Shown in pieces: positions 1-7,685 of a DNA stretch of 64,000 nt. A program made the position numbers and the translations under genes. The notes under the pieces are model-generated. The model ran no database searches, was not told the origin of the DNA, and saw only the letters and a program-made list of their open reading frames with translations. How positions within the stretch are numbered: the stretch's first letter is position 1; each line of letters opens with the position of its first letter. Location: contig NZ_DHOS01000052.1 in NCBI RefSeq assembly GCF_002410825.1, positions 105,921 through 169,920 on the forward strand, in the 5' to 3' direction. Source of the stretch: Proteiniphilum sp. UBA5384 (GTDB lineage Bacteria > Bacteroidota > Bacteroidia > Bacteroidales > Dysgonomonadaceae).

Positions 1-276
1 AAAGACCGTTATTTCCAGGATGTGGAAGATGATGTGAAGAAACTTGTTCCTGAAGGAATTGAAGCACGTGTGCCATTCAAAGGTACCTTGCAGGAGGTAA
101 TCTACCAGATGGTAGGGGGGCTACGTTCCGGTATGGGTTACTGCGGAGCAGCGAATATCGGAAGGCTGCATGAGGCAAAGTTCACCCGTATTTCCTCTGC
201 AGGTTATGCGGAGAGTCATCCCCACGGGGTGATGATCACACGGGAAGCGCCAAACTATAGCAAGGGCAGTGAATAA
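1..276 (+). CDS. guaB: IMP dehydrogenase, C-terminal fragment (5' end outside window)
   Basis: The frame is open from base 1 and ends at TAA 274-276, giving the last 91 residues of IMP dehydrogenase, which oxidises IMP to XMP in guanine nucleotide synthesis in the cytosol. What I see: the stretch RVPFKGTLQEVIYQMVGGLR, then SGMGYCGA, then the conserved C-terminal run around ESHPHGV, all typical of GuaB tails. The active-site loop and the CBS domains lie upstream of the window. An internal GTG at 22 is not the start, because the homology continues upstream of it. Identification is secure from the family signature. Confidence 0.95.
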   Translation, partial: KDRYFQDVEDDVKKLVPEGIEARVPFKGTLQEVIYQMVGGLRSGMGYCGAANIGRLHEAKFTRISSAGYAESHPHGVMITREAPNYSKGSE

Positions 277-510
277 TTTACGCTCCTCTTAGTTGTTCAT
301 ATATATTGATTAGCAGGTTTATTGATTTACTGATTTGGTAGATTGATGAATCTGCTGATTGTTTATCACCACCGGACACCATCTTACTTGGCAATCAGCT
401 AGTTTTTATCTTCCATACCATCGAATTCTCACATTTTATTCGGCGTTGATATTTTATAATGCTTATTACCAGTTGAATTAAAAAAATAATCAAAAATTTG
501 TTGTATATCT

Positions 511-536
511 GCAACGTTTCATTTCATACAAACGTC
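511..536 (+). promoter_or_regulatory. Candidate ECF-sigma (autoregulatory) promoter
   Basis: GCAAC (511-515) and CGTC (533-536) are separated by 17 nt and lie 24 nt before the ATG of the ECF sigma gene. An AAC-type -35 paired with a CGTC-type -10 is the classical ECF promoter pattern. No TAnnTTTG housekeeping box lies at this position. Autoregulation is inferred from position and pattern. The rest of the 277-559 gap is AT-rich and shows no gene or RNA I can recognise. Confidence 0.5.
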
Positions 537-559
537 ATTATAGTAAACAGGGAATTTTT

Positions 560-1099
560 ATGTCGGAACATCGATTGATACTTGCATGCAAGCAGGGGAA
601 ATTGTGGGCACGAAAAGAAGTGTATGAACAGTATGCTCCTATCATGATGGCGCTATGCAGGCGGTACGTATCCGACGTGGAAGATGCTAAGGATGTGTTG
701 CAGGAAGGCTTCCTGAAAATTTTTGTGGAAATAGAACAATACTCGGGAAGAGGATCTTTCGGAGGGTGGATCAGGCGGATTTTTGTAAATACTGCACTCG
801 ATTATATGCGGAAAAAGAATCGGTTAAAACAAAAAGAGCTGTTGTCGAATTTCGAGATGGAGTATTATGAGGAGCTACCCGATATGACAGATATCACAGC
901 CGATGACTTAATGCTTTGCATCAGCGAACTTCCGGATATTCATCGAGCGGTTTTTAATTTATTTGCTGTTGAAGGGTTTAGCCATAAGGAAATTGGGGCA
1001 TTGTTGGATATACCCGAAAGTACGTCACGGTCATTCTTTTTCAGGGCAAGGCAATTATTGCAAAAGAGAGTTACACAGTTACTGGAGTATAATAGATAA
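560..1099 (+). CDS. RNA polymerase ECF-type sigma-70 factor
   Basis: A 179-residue sigma factor of the extracytoplasmic-function class. Region 2 spans roughly residues 22-90 (YEQYAPIMMALCRRYV, then DAKDVLQEGFLKIF and the FGGWIRRIFVNTALDYMRKK helix for -10 recognition). Region 4 spans roughly 120-172, with the helix-turn-helix GFSHKEIGALLDIPESTSRS for the -35 element. Length and the absence of regions 1 and 3 fit the ECF group. It is followed after 12 bp by a gene for a membrane-anchored protein that may act as its anti-sigma factor, and then by a lipoprotein gene. The promoter just upstream looks ECF-type, so the factor may activate itself. The regulon is unknown; no other ECF-type promoter was noticed in this window. 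Confidence 0.92.
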   Translation: MSEHRLILACKQGKLWARKEVYEQYAPIMMALCRRYVSDVEDAKDVLQEGFLKIFVEIEQYSGRGSFGGWIRRIFVNTALDYMRKKNRLKQKELLSNFEMEYYEELPDMTDITADDLMLCISELPDIHRAVFNLFAVEGFSHKEIGALLDIPESTSRSFFFRARQLLQKRVTQLLEYNR

Positions 1100-1111
1100 C
1101 AGGGAGAGAAG

Positions 1112-2443
1112 ATGCGGTCAGATGATCAATACATAGATAAGCCGGATGACTTTTCGAGGAAAGTCGGCGAGAAGCTGCGCAAGCATCAGATGCCTGTCGG
1201 TCCCGACGTGTGGGATTCGCTGGCGGAAAAACTCCCACCACGCAAAAAAACTGTTTCTGGCTCTTGGTCTTGGCGGGCAGCGGGTGTGGCTGTAGTAGTG
1301 CTGGCGATATTGTTTTTGTGGAATCCTGTGGATGACGGACCTTTGCTTACGGAGAACCCACAATCTACAGAACACTCACAATCCCCCAAACAAATAGCAC
1401 AGGAGGAGATTGTACCGGATATTATCCATGATGATATAAAAAGCAGTACAGGTAAGAAATTGGATCCGGATCAGATTGTTGGTAGTAGCAGGAGAATATT
1501 GAAAAAAAACGGTGAAACTGGGAAAATTCCCAAACAGGAAAAAACTTCTAAACAGGAAGAACTCCTAAGACTGGAAGAATTCCCCAAATCGGGAGAAGTT
1601 ATACAATCGGACGAAATGTCACCGGAAAAAACACCAGCGCCGGAAAAGACTTCAAAGTCGGGAAAAAACCAAAAGCCGGAGGAAATACCAAAACTTGGAA
1701 AAAATGTACAAACAACAGGTTTTGCGGAGCAGGTTGGGTTTTCAGAACCTGACCAAACTGAAAAACCACACTCATTAATGGCCGCGTTGGGTAGTGGAGG
1801 CGTTCCTCTGGATTTCTCATTGGGGGGGCATGGTACCGATAATGTGTACGACAATTTTCCGGGTGGAGATTATAATGACGGGAGCGGTGTAGGTTCCGGC
1901 GGCGATTACAATCTGCTTACACCGGGCGATTATACCGATGTCGTCCATCGTCTGCCTGTATCTTTCAGTCTGACGGCCGATTTCCCGATAGCCAAAGACA
2001 TGACCCTGGAGACCGGATTGTCGTATACGTATCTATTCTCACGTTACAGGCGAAATGATCAATTCATTTACCGGGGCACATTGCAACAGCATTATATAGG
2101 TATACCCTTGAACTTGAGGTATACCGTATGGCAGAATGACGCATGGGATGTATATCTGTTGGGTGGGGCCAGCATTGAAAAAGGGCTCCGTTCCATTTAC
2201 AAGCAGGAGATTGAACATAATGGCGGCATCGTGTACCATGCCAAAATAGGTAGCAGCATCGATGGTTTCCAGTTTTCCGCACAGGCGGGTGCCGGGTTCA
2301 GTTATCGGTTGCAGGGCAATCTGAGCCTGTTTGGTGAGCCTCGGATTGTCTACTATTTCAACAATAACCAACCGATGAGCGCCCGTACCGAAAATCCGTT
2401 GATATTCGGACTGAATATGGGGATAAGATTACGGTTTAAGTGA
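1112..2443 (+). CDS. Putative anti-sigma-like membrane protein with C-terminal outer-membrane beta-barrel domain
   Basis: 443 residues with an unusual layout. Residues 1-52 are hydrophilic and contain the pattern LRKHQMPVGPDVWDSLAEKL, often found at the cytoplasmic start of Bacteroidetes proteins encoded after ECF sigma genes. One hydrophobic helix follows (about 55-70, AAGVAVVVLAILFLW). Residues about 80-225 form a low-complexity Lys/Glu/Pro/Ser linker with degenerate repeats (EKTSK, PKSGE, PKLGK). A Gly/Asp-rich stretch follows, and from about residue 270 alternating beta strands ending in RLRFK resemble a PorT/OmpA-type beta-barrel with the usual terminal aromatic. No cleavable signal peptide is evident. 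Position directly after the sigma gene suggests an anti-sigma or envelope-sensing role; this is inference. The start is the first ATG, 12 bp after the sigma stop. Confidence 0.7.
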   Translation: MRSDDQYIDKPDDFSRKVGEKLRKHQMPVGPDVWDSLAEKLPPRKKTVSGSWSWRAAGVAVVVLAILFLWNPVDDGPLLTENPQSTEHSQSPKQIAQEEIVPDIIHDDIKSSTGKKLDPDQIVGSSRRILKKNGETGKIPKQEKTSKQEELLRLEEFPKSGEVIQSDEMSPEKTPAPEKTSKSGKNQKPEEIPKLGKNVQTTGFAEQVGFSEPDQTEKPHSLMAALGSGGVPLDFSLGGHGTDNVYDNFPGGDYNDGSGVGSGGDYNLLTPGDYTDVVHRLPVSFSLTADFPIAKDMTLETGLSYTYLFSRYRRNDQFIYRGTLQQHYIGIPLNLRYTVWQNDAWDVYLLGGASIEKGLRSIYKQEIEHNGGIVYHAKIGSSIDGFQFSAQAGAGFSYRLQGNLSLFGEPRIVYYFNNNQPMSARTENPLIFGLNMGIRLRFK

Positions 2444-2538
2444 AAAGTGAAGAATGAAAAATGAGTGCCTAAGTGGTTAGGTGTTTCGGAAATTTAATTC
2501 TTAATTATTAACTTTTAATTATAGAAAATTGTGTAATC

Positions 2539-3810
2539 ATGAAAAAGCTGACTTTCTTGTTATTGATTACCGGTGTATTTGTTTTACCGGGATGTAAGGA
2601 TTATGTGGATGAATACGTGACCTACACAGTGAATGAGCCTGTTTTTATGTCGACCGCCGAGTTCAGGAGCGCGGTGGATGTGGAACAGCCCAGGTCCATT
2701 GAAAAACAGGGGAAAATTGTTTTTTATAACGATTTCCTCTATGTCTCCCAGCCGGAGGAAGGGATACATGTGATTGATAACCGTGATCCCTCGAATCCGA
2801 AAAACATCGCTTTTGTCGAATTGTTGGGAAATGCGGATATGCATGTTCGTAATGGTGTGTTGTATGCCGATTCTTATGTTGATCTGGTCTGGTTCGATAT
2901 CGACGATCCCGCCAAGCCGGAGTTCAAAGGACGGAAAGAAGAGGTGTTCCCGCAAGCATTTCCACCGACGGAAAATGGGTATGGCATCGATTACGCTAAA
3001 TCGATGGACAGGTCGAACGGTATTGTTATCGGATGGAAAACGGTGGAGAAAAAAGAACTGGTCCGTACTTATAAACCCCGTTGGTGGAGCTGGGGCGGTG
3101 TAAGCGAAGACATGGCATACAGTAGTGCTCCTTCCGGCGGAGGAGGCGTGGGAGCTGTGGGTTCCATGTCGCGGTTTGCCATTTATCAGGATAACTTGTA
3201 TACCGTGATGAGCAATTACCTCGGTATTTTCGACCTGTCGGATGAAACACCCAGGAAGATAGGGCAGGATATGTATGTAGGATTTGATGTGGAGACCATC
3301 TTCAGCTACAAAAACTGCATGTTTATGGGGACGCCTACGGGGATGATCATCTATTCTCTGGAAGATCCGCTGAAACCGGAATATCAATCCAGGATTACTC
3401 ATGTATTCGGTTGTGACCCTGTGGTGGTGGAAAACGATATCGCCTATGTCACCATCTGTTCAGGCACTTTCTGTGGGCAGACTGCCAATGAATTGATTAT
3501 TGTGGATGTGAGCAATGTCAAGCAGCCCAAACATATCGTGACCTATAATATGGAAAGCCCGCGGGGACTGGGAATAGACAACGGAACGCTTTTTGTCTGT
3601 GACGGCGGCCTGAGGGTCTATAACGCGGAGGATCCGAGGACCATTATGCATAAGGACAATGTCCTTGCACATTTCAAGAATATAGTGGGATTTGACGTGA
3701 TTCCCTTTAATAACGTATTGATGATGATCGCGGAAGATGGTATTTACCAGTACGATTATTCCGATCCGGAAAATATAAGGCAGTTGAGCCGTTTACCGGT
3801 CGGTAAATAA
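2539..3810 (+). CDS. LVIVD-repeat lipoprotein
   Basis: 423 residues. The signal peptide ends in a lipobox (LPGC, Cys about 19), followed by acidic residues (KDYVDE) that may act as a surface-export signal. The body holds repeated blocks of the type FLYVSQPEEGIHVIDNRDPSNPKNI, LVWFDIDDPAKPEFKG and ELIIVDVSNVKQPKHIV, characteristic of LVIVD repeats that fold as a beta-propeller. Such proteins are predicted outer-membrane or surface lipoproteins of unknown function. The gene lies 95 bp after the barrel gene and is likely in the same unit as the sigma factor, so it may be the outermost part of a three-gene envelope module. The gap upstream (2444-2538) is AT-rich with no clear promoter. A terminator follows the gene. 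Confidence 0.85.
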   Translation: MKKLTFLLLITGVFVLPGCKDYVDEYVTYTVNEPVFMSTAEFRSAVDVEQPRSIEKQGKIVFYNDFLYVSQPEEGIHVIDNRDPSNPKNIAFVELLGNADMHVRNGVLYADSYVDLVWFDIDDPAKPEFKGRKEEVFPQAFPPTENGYGIDYAKSMDRSNGIVIGWKTVEKKELVRTYKPRWWSWGGVSEDMAYSSAPSGGGGVGAVGSMSRFAIYQDNLYTVMSNYLGIFDLSDETPRKIGQDMYVGFDVETIFSYKNCMFMGTPTGMIIYSLEDPLKPEYQSRITHVFGCDPVVVENDIAYVTICSGTFCGQTANELIIVDVSNVKQPKHIVTYNMESPRGLGIDNGTLFVCDGGLRVYNAEDPRTIMHKDNVLAHFKNIVGFDVIPFNNVLMMIAEDGIYQYDYSDPENIRQLSRLPVGK

Positions 3811-3834
3811 AACTTCCCTGTTGCTCAATTTCCT

Positions 3835-3867
3835 GCTGCCGTCGGAGAAATCCCGCGGCAGCTTTTT
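3835..3867 (+). terminator. Rho-independent terminator after the sigma/LVIVD unit
   Basis: GCTGCCG (3835-3841) pairs perfectly with CGGCAGC (3856-3862) around a 14-nt loop and is followed by TTTTT. It ends the plus-strand unit and lies between the convergent LVIVD gene and pcm. Confidence 0.8.
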
Positions 3868-3925
3868 ATAGTCTTCCTTACGTCCTTTTTTTCAACCCCT
3901 TTTATCTTGCACTCCTTCTCAGGGA

Positions 3926-4693
3926 TTATTGCTTTATTGTCCCCTCCTGCATCGGTACAAAAATGAAATCACCGTGCTCCGATTCCTTGAATTCACGCTC
4001 GCTTACCCGTTTTATAACGGTCATCTTTTGTCCTTCCCTCCCACCTACAGGAGCGACCATCCATCCACCCACACGCAGTTGTTGCAACAGTTTTTCCGGG
4101 ACCTTCTCGGGTGCGGCCGTGATTAGTATCTTGTCGAAGGGAGCATGTTCGGGTAGCCCTTCGTAGCCGTCACCAAAGAAGAGATTCGGATAATAGCCCA
4201 ATCCGTTCAGGGTTTCTTTGGCGCTTTCATACAAATTATAGTACCTTTCTATGCTGTACACTTCCGCCTCCATTTCACATAGTACTGCCGCTTGGTATCC
4301 ACTTCCGGTACCTATCTCCAATACTTTTTCTCCCGGTTTCAATTGCAGTAGTTGTGTCTGCCAAGCTACCGTGAACGGTTGGGAAATGGTCTGCCCGCTC
4401 TCGATCGGCAAAGGACGGTCCTGGTATGCATAAGCGGATAGTTTTTTATCGATAAAGGAATGTCTCGGGACATTGGCGATAGCCGACAGTACCCGTTCGT
4501 CGGAAATACCTTTTTTCTTTAATTCCCGGGCCAGTTTTTTTGCTTCGTTGTTTTTTTGCTGATTTTCTATCATATTGCTGTTGGATTTCTGTGGGTGTTT
4601 TTTTGAGCTGTTTGATGCGCAGGTGACCAGCCCCGTACAGAAAAGGGCAATCATGATCACCACCGGAATGGAATGCTGCTTTCCTCGTTTCAT
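3926..4693 (-). CDS. pcm: Protein-L-isoaspartate O-methyltransferase, predicted lipoprotein
   Basis: 255 residues. The enzyme methylates L-isoaspartyl residues in aged proteins using S-adenosylmethionine. The class I methyltransferase core starts near residue 50 (RELKKKGISDERVLSAIANVPRHSFI), with the family signature QTISQPFTVAWQTQLL and SAM motif I VLEIGTGSGYQ. Ahead of it is an extra segment: a hydrophobic helix (about 10-24) ending in LVTC, followed by an Asn/Ser/Lys-rich spacer. This looks like a lipoprotein signal, so the enzyme may act on envelope proteins and not in the cytosol. The gene diverges from the C40 peptidase gene and has a TATCTTTG box 28 nt upstream. The enzyme call is secure; the location is inferred. 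Confidence 0.9.
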   Translation of the reverse strand: MKRGKQHSIPVVIMIALFCTGLVTCASNSSKKHPQKSNSNMIENQQKNNEAKKLARELKKKGISDERVLSAIANVPRHSFIDKKLSAYAYQDRPLPIESGQTISQPFTVAWQTQLLQLKPGEKVLEIGTGSGYQAAVLCEMEAEVYSIERYYNLYESAKETLNGLGYYPNLFFGDGYEGLPEHAPFDKILITAAPEKVPEKLLQQLRVGGWMVAPVGGREGQKMTVIKRVSEREFKESEHGDFIFVPMQEGTIKQ

Positions 4694-4720
4694 AATATGT
4701 GATTTTCAATGTGATAAACA

Positions 4721-4728
4721 CAAAGATA
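4721..4728 (-). promoter_or_regulatory. -7 box of the pcm promoter
   Basis: Read on the minus strand this is TATCTTTG, a perfect match to the Bacteroidetes -7 consensus TAnnTTTG, 28 nt before the pcm ATG. No clear -33 TTTG was seen at the expected spacing. Confidence 0.45.
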
Positions 4729-4767
4729 ATGATATTCTGTATTTTATAGGTTTTTTTCAGGATATAA

Positions 4768-4797
4768 TTTGTAGTTCGATAAAAAGTCGTATATTTC
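4768..4797 (+). promoter_or_regulatory. Promoter of the C40 peptidase / epimerase pair
   Basis: TTTG (4768-4771), an 18-nt spacer and TATATTTC (4790-4797, one mismatch to TAnnTTTG) lie 27 nt before the ATG at 4825. Confidence 0.4.
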
Positions 4798-4824
4798 GCA
4801 CAAATTCAATCACCGCCAATTAAA

Positions 4825-6003
4825 ATGAGAAAAACGGTTTTTTTATTGGGTCTGGTCTTTTCAACGCTGTCAGTTATGTCGCAAAATAGTGAGATTTCAT
4901 CTGTTATAAAAAGAGTAAAGGAGAAATATGTACCTGATAGCCGGGTAGAGATATGGGATATAGTGGCGACACAAAGGGAAGATACAGTGATACTGAAAGG
5001 CGAGACAACTAATCGCGATGCTTATGATGAACTGATCGTGCAGGCCGGAAGCCTGTATGGCCAACTGAAAGACAGTATCCGCCTCTTGCCCGCTTCGGAA
5101 CTGGGTGATGCAACATGGGGTGTGATCTATAATTCGGTAGGCACACTGCGCGCCCAGCCCCGTTACGGTTCGGAACTGGTATCACAGGGATTGCTGGGGA
5201 TGCCGGTGAGGATTTTGGAGAAAAGGGACGGCTGGAGGAGAATCCAGACCCCCGACCAGTATATCGGTTGGATAAATGGGTCGGTGAAGGTGATGACAAA
5301 GCCGGAATTAGAGGAATATCTGCAAAAGCCGAAAGTAATCATCACAGCCTTTTCTTCCCAGTCGGTAAGTAAACCGAAGCATGATGCCTTCCCGGTTTCC
5401 GATTTGGTGGCGGGTAATATGCTGACAATAAAAGGTACTCAAGGTAAATTTTATCAGGTGGAATATCCCGACGGGCGGGAAGGCTATGTCCGGAAATCAG
5501 ACGCTTTGGAAACGGGAAAATGGTTGAAGGGTGTCGAGTTGACCGGCGAGAGTATCGTCAATACTGCCTATCGGTTGACGGGAATACCCTACCTTTGGGG
5601 TGGCACTTCTCCCAAGGGGATGGATTGCAGCGGATTCACCAAAACAGTCTATTTCATGCACGGGATTATTCTGGCGCGTGATGCATCCCAACAGGTTCAC
5701 AGTGGAAAACTGATTGACGATCAGGGCGATTTCAGTGGGGCCTTGCCGGGCGATCTGCTCTTTTTCGGCACAAAGGCGAATGATGGAAAGTCCAAAGAAC
5801 GGGTAATCCATGTAGGTATTTATATCGGCCACAACCGGTTTATCCATGCTTCCGACTATATCCATATCGGCAGCCTCGATCCTGATGACCCACTATACGA
5901 TGAGTTCAACGCAAACCGTTACCTTCGCACCAAACGGATTATTGGAGAGGTGGGAACCCCGGGCATTGAGAGAATTTTTGACAATGAATTTTACAAACAA
6001 TGA
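4825..6003 (+). CDS. NlpC/P60 (C40) murein endopeptidase with SH3-like domains
   Basis: 392 residues with a signal peptide (about 1-19, cleavage after VMSQ). Two bacterial SH3-like regions (about 97-155 and 170-228) precede an NlpC/P60 domain (about 240-375). The catalytic Cys is visible in MDCSGF (C268) and the His pair in RVIHVGIYIG (H329) and FIHASD (H341). The arrangement matches the gamma-D-glutamyl-diamino-acid dipeptidyl-peptidases of Bacteroidales, which release L-Ala-D-Glu from murein peptides. The next gene, a dipeptide epimerase for that product, begins 5 bp after the stop, which supports the assignment. The protein is expected in the periplasm or at the cell surface. Confidence 0.88.
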   Translation: MRKTVFLLGLVFSTLSVMSQNSEISSVIKRVKEKYVPDSRVEIWDIVATQREDTVILKGETTNRDAYDELIVQAGSLYGQLKDSIRLLPASELGDATWGVIYNSVGTLRAQPRYGSELVSQGLLGMPVRILEKRDGWRRIQTPDQYIGWINGSVKVMTKPELEEYLQKPKVIITAFSSQSVSKPKHDAFPVSDLVAGNMLTIKGTQGKFYQVEYPDGREGYVRKSDALETGKWLKGVELTGESIVNTAYRLTGIPYLWGGTSPKGMDCSGFTKTVYFMHGIILARDASQQVHSGKLIDDQGDFSGALPGDLLFFGTKANDGKSKERVIHVGIYIGHNRFIHASDYIHIGSLDPDDPLYDEFNANRYLRTKRIIGEVGTPGIERIFDNEFYKQ

Positions 6004-6007
6004 GCGT

Positions 6008-7162
6008 ATGAAGCAAAATCGTCGTCATTTCCTGAAATTATCAGCCATGGCTGCGGCAACTTTGGCGGCTCCATCATTATTTTCCGACTGTAGACCGGCA
6101 AGAAGAAATCAATCAAACGCAAATATGAAATTATCTTGGACACCCTACGACCTGCAATTGAACCATACCTTCACCATCTCCGGGTTCTCGCGTAACACCA
6201 CACCTGTGGTGCTGGTGAAAATAGATTACGATGGTCTGGAAGGATATGGTGAGGCATCCCTGCCTCCCTACCTGGGTGAAACGCAGGCTTCGGTCATCGA
6301 ATTCCTGAAGAAGGTGGATCTTTCGGCTTTCACCCCTTCCCGTGATATGGAAGAGGTAATCGCTTATCTGGATGGTATCGCCGAAGGAAATACCGCGGCG
6401 AAGGCGGCCGTGGATATTGCCTTGCATGATCTGGCGGGAAAAATAGAAAGCACACCGTGGTATAAGATATATGGATTGGACAAATACAATGTGCCGGATA
6501 CTACCTTTACCATCGGTATCGATACGGATGAGGTGGTACGTGAAAAGACCCGTGAAGCGCTGGGACGGTTCAATATCCTGAAGGTGAAGGTGGGTGGTTC
6601 CGATGACAAGCGGATGATCGAAGCCATTCGCTCGGAGACCGACCTGCCGCTGGCAGTGGATGCCAACCAGGGATGGAAAGACCGGCAGCAGGCGCTCGAC
6701 ATGATTTTCTGGCTGAAGGAAAAAGGGATTGTGATGGTGGAGCAACCGATGCCGAAACATGACCTGGACAATATCGCCCGCCTCACCGAAGAGAGTCCCC
6801 TGCCTATTTTTGCCGATGAATCGATACAGCGACTCTCCGATGTGGAGCGAATGAAGGGCGTATTTTCCGGGATCAATATCAAACTGATGAAGTGCACCGG
6901 CATGCATGAAGCATGGAAGATGCGCCAACTGGCTCAATCATTGGGGTTGAAGGTGATGATCGGGTGTATGACCGAGACATCCTGCGCCATATCGGCGGCG
7001 TCGCAACTCTATGCCGGGATGGATTTTGCCGACCTCGACGGCGCGCTTCTGATAGGAAATGATTGTTTCGACGGGTCTACGTTGGAGAACGGCAAGATCA
7101 TCCCCTCCGACCTGCCCGGTATCGGTGTGAAGCCGACAACCGAGATTAGCTTTGGAAGATAA
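6008..7162 (+). CDS. Dipeptide epimerase (L-Ala-D/L-Glu epimerase type), exported
   Basis: An enolase-superfamily enzyme of the muconate-lactonising subgroup that interconverts L-Ala-D-Glu and L-Ala-L-Glu. The catalytic set is visible: KVKVGG (the two lysines), VDANQGW (metal Asp), VEQPM (metal Glu), FADESI (metal Asp) and IKLMKC (lysine). Before the barrel is a Tat-like leader (MKQNRRHFLKL, then an Ala-rich helix) ending near SDC, so it is probably translocated and perhaps lipidated. I chose ATG 6008, 5 bp after the peptidase stop, because it places NRRHFLK at the N-terminus; ATG 5984 in frame is possible. It follows the C40 peptidase in what looks like one operon for murein peptide salvage. 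The E. coli counterpart is cytosolic, so envelope location is unusual. Confidence 0.85.
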   Translation: MKQNRRHFLKLSAMAAATLAAPSLFSDCRPARRNQSNANMKLSWTPYDLQLNHTFTISGFSRNTTPVVLVKIDYDGLEGYGEASLPPYLGETQASVIEFLKKVDLSAFTPSRDMEEVIAYLDGIAEGNTAAKAAVDIALHDLAGKIESTPWYKIYGLDKYNVPDTTFTIGIDTDEVVREKTREALGRFNILKVKVGGSDDKRMIEAIRSETDLPLAVDANQGWKDRQQALDMIFWLKEKGIVMVEQPMPKHDLDNIARLTEESPLPIFADESIQRLSDVERMKGVFSGINIKLMKCTGMHEAWKMRQLAQSLGLKVMIGCMTETSCAISAASQLYAGMDFADLDGALLIGNDCFDGSTLENGKIIPSDLPGIGVKPTTEISFGR

Positions 7163-7167
7163 GAAAC

Positions 7168-7194
7168 TTGTGCGTACATTTGCGCAATTTTTTT
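7168..7194 (+). terminator. Probable terminator after the epimerase
   Basis: TTGTGC (7168-7173) pairs with GCGCAA (7182-7187) with one G-U pair, followed by seven T. The same stretch also contains TACATTTG (7175-7182), so a promoter reading is an alternative. Downstream, GCTATG-G-CATAGC (7222-7234) is a 13-bp perfect palindrome of unknown role. Confidence 0.5.
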
Positions 7195-7294
7195 ACTTCG
7201 AATTAATTCAGTCGTTTTCTCGCTATGGCATAGCTCAAGCAAGCTTGGCTCTGTTCATTTGGCTTAACGAAAACGTTCTTTTTAGGTTATTACA

Positions 7295-7660
7295 ATGAAC
7301 TATCTGGTTACTATCGGGCTTTTGATCTGTTCGAATGTTTTTATGACCTTCGCTTGGTACGGTCATTTGAAGTTGGCTGAAAATGCATGGTTCAGTAAAC
7401 TGCCGCTTATCGGCGTGATTGTGTTCAGTTGGTTGATTGCCTTTTTCGAATACTGTTTTCAGGTGCCGGCAAACCGTATCGGATTTGAAGGGAACGGGGG
7501 CAGTTTCTCTCTCTTGCAACTGAAAGTGATACAGGAGGTAATTACATTAGTCGTGTTTGTCGTTTTCTCCTTCCTCGCTTTCGGTACCCAATTAAAATGG
7601 AATCACCTTCTTGGATTCGTCTTTCTTGTATTAGCGGTTTATTTTATTTTTAAGGGTTAA
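7295..7660 (+). CDS. DUF486 family small membrane protein
   Basis: 121 residues forming about four hydrophobic helices (1-24, 35-52, 76-100, 103-120), with the signature CSNVFMTFAWYGHLK near the N-terminus and FEYCFQVPANRIG in the middle, both typical of DUF486. The family is related by fold to small drug/metabolite transporters but has no established substrate. It stands alone between the murein-peptide pair and a decayed ATPase gene on the other strand. Length matches the family. Confidence 0.85.
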   Translation: MNYLVTIGLLICSNVFMTFAWYGHLKLAENAWFSKLPLIGVIVFSWLIAFFEYCFQVPANRIGFEGNGGSFSLLQLKVIQEVITLVVFVVFSFLAFGTQLKWNHLLGFVFLVLAVYFIFKG

Positions 7661-7685
7661 GTAAGGCTTCTTTAATATCGTTTTC

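Noticed and set aside
277..559. tRNA or small RNA in the gap after guaB
   Set aside because: No cloverleaf or conserved RNA pattern could be built; only AT-rich DNA and the ECF promoter are visible.
2584..3402. Long minus-strand open frame (272 codons)
   Set aside because: It lies entirely opposite the LVIVD lipoprotein gene, has no family signature and no start context.
6131..6937. Long minus-strand open frame (268 codons)
   Set aside because: It is the shadow of the dipeptide epimerase; the plus strand has the full catalytic set.
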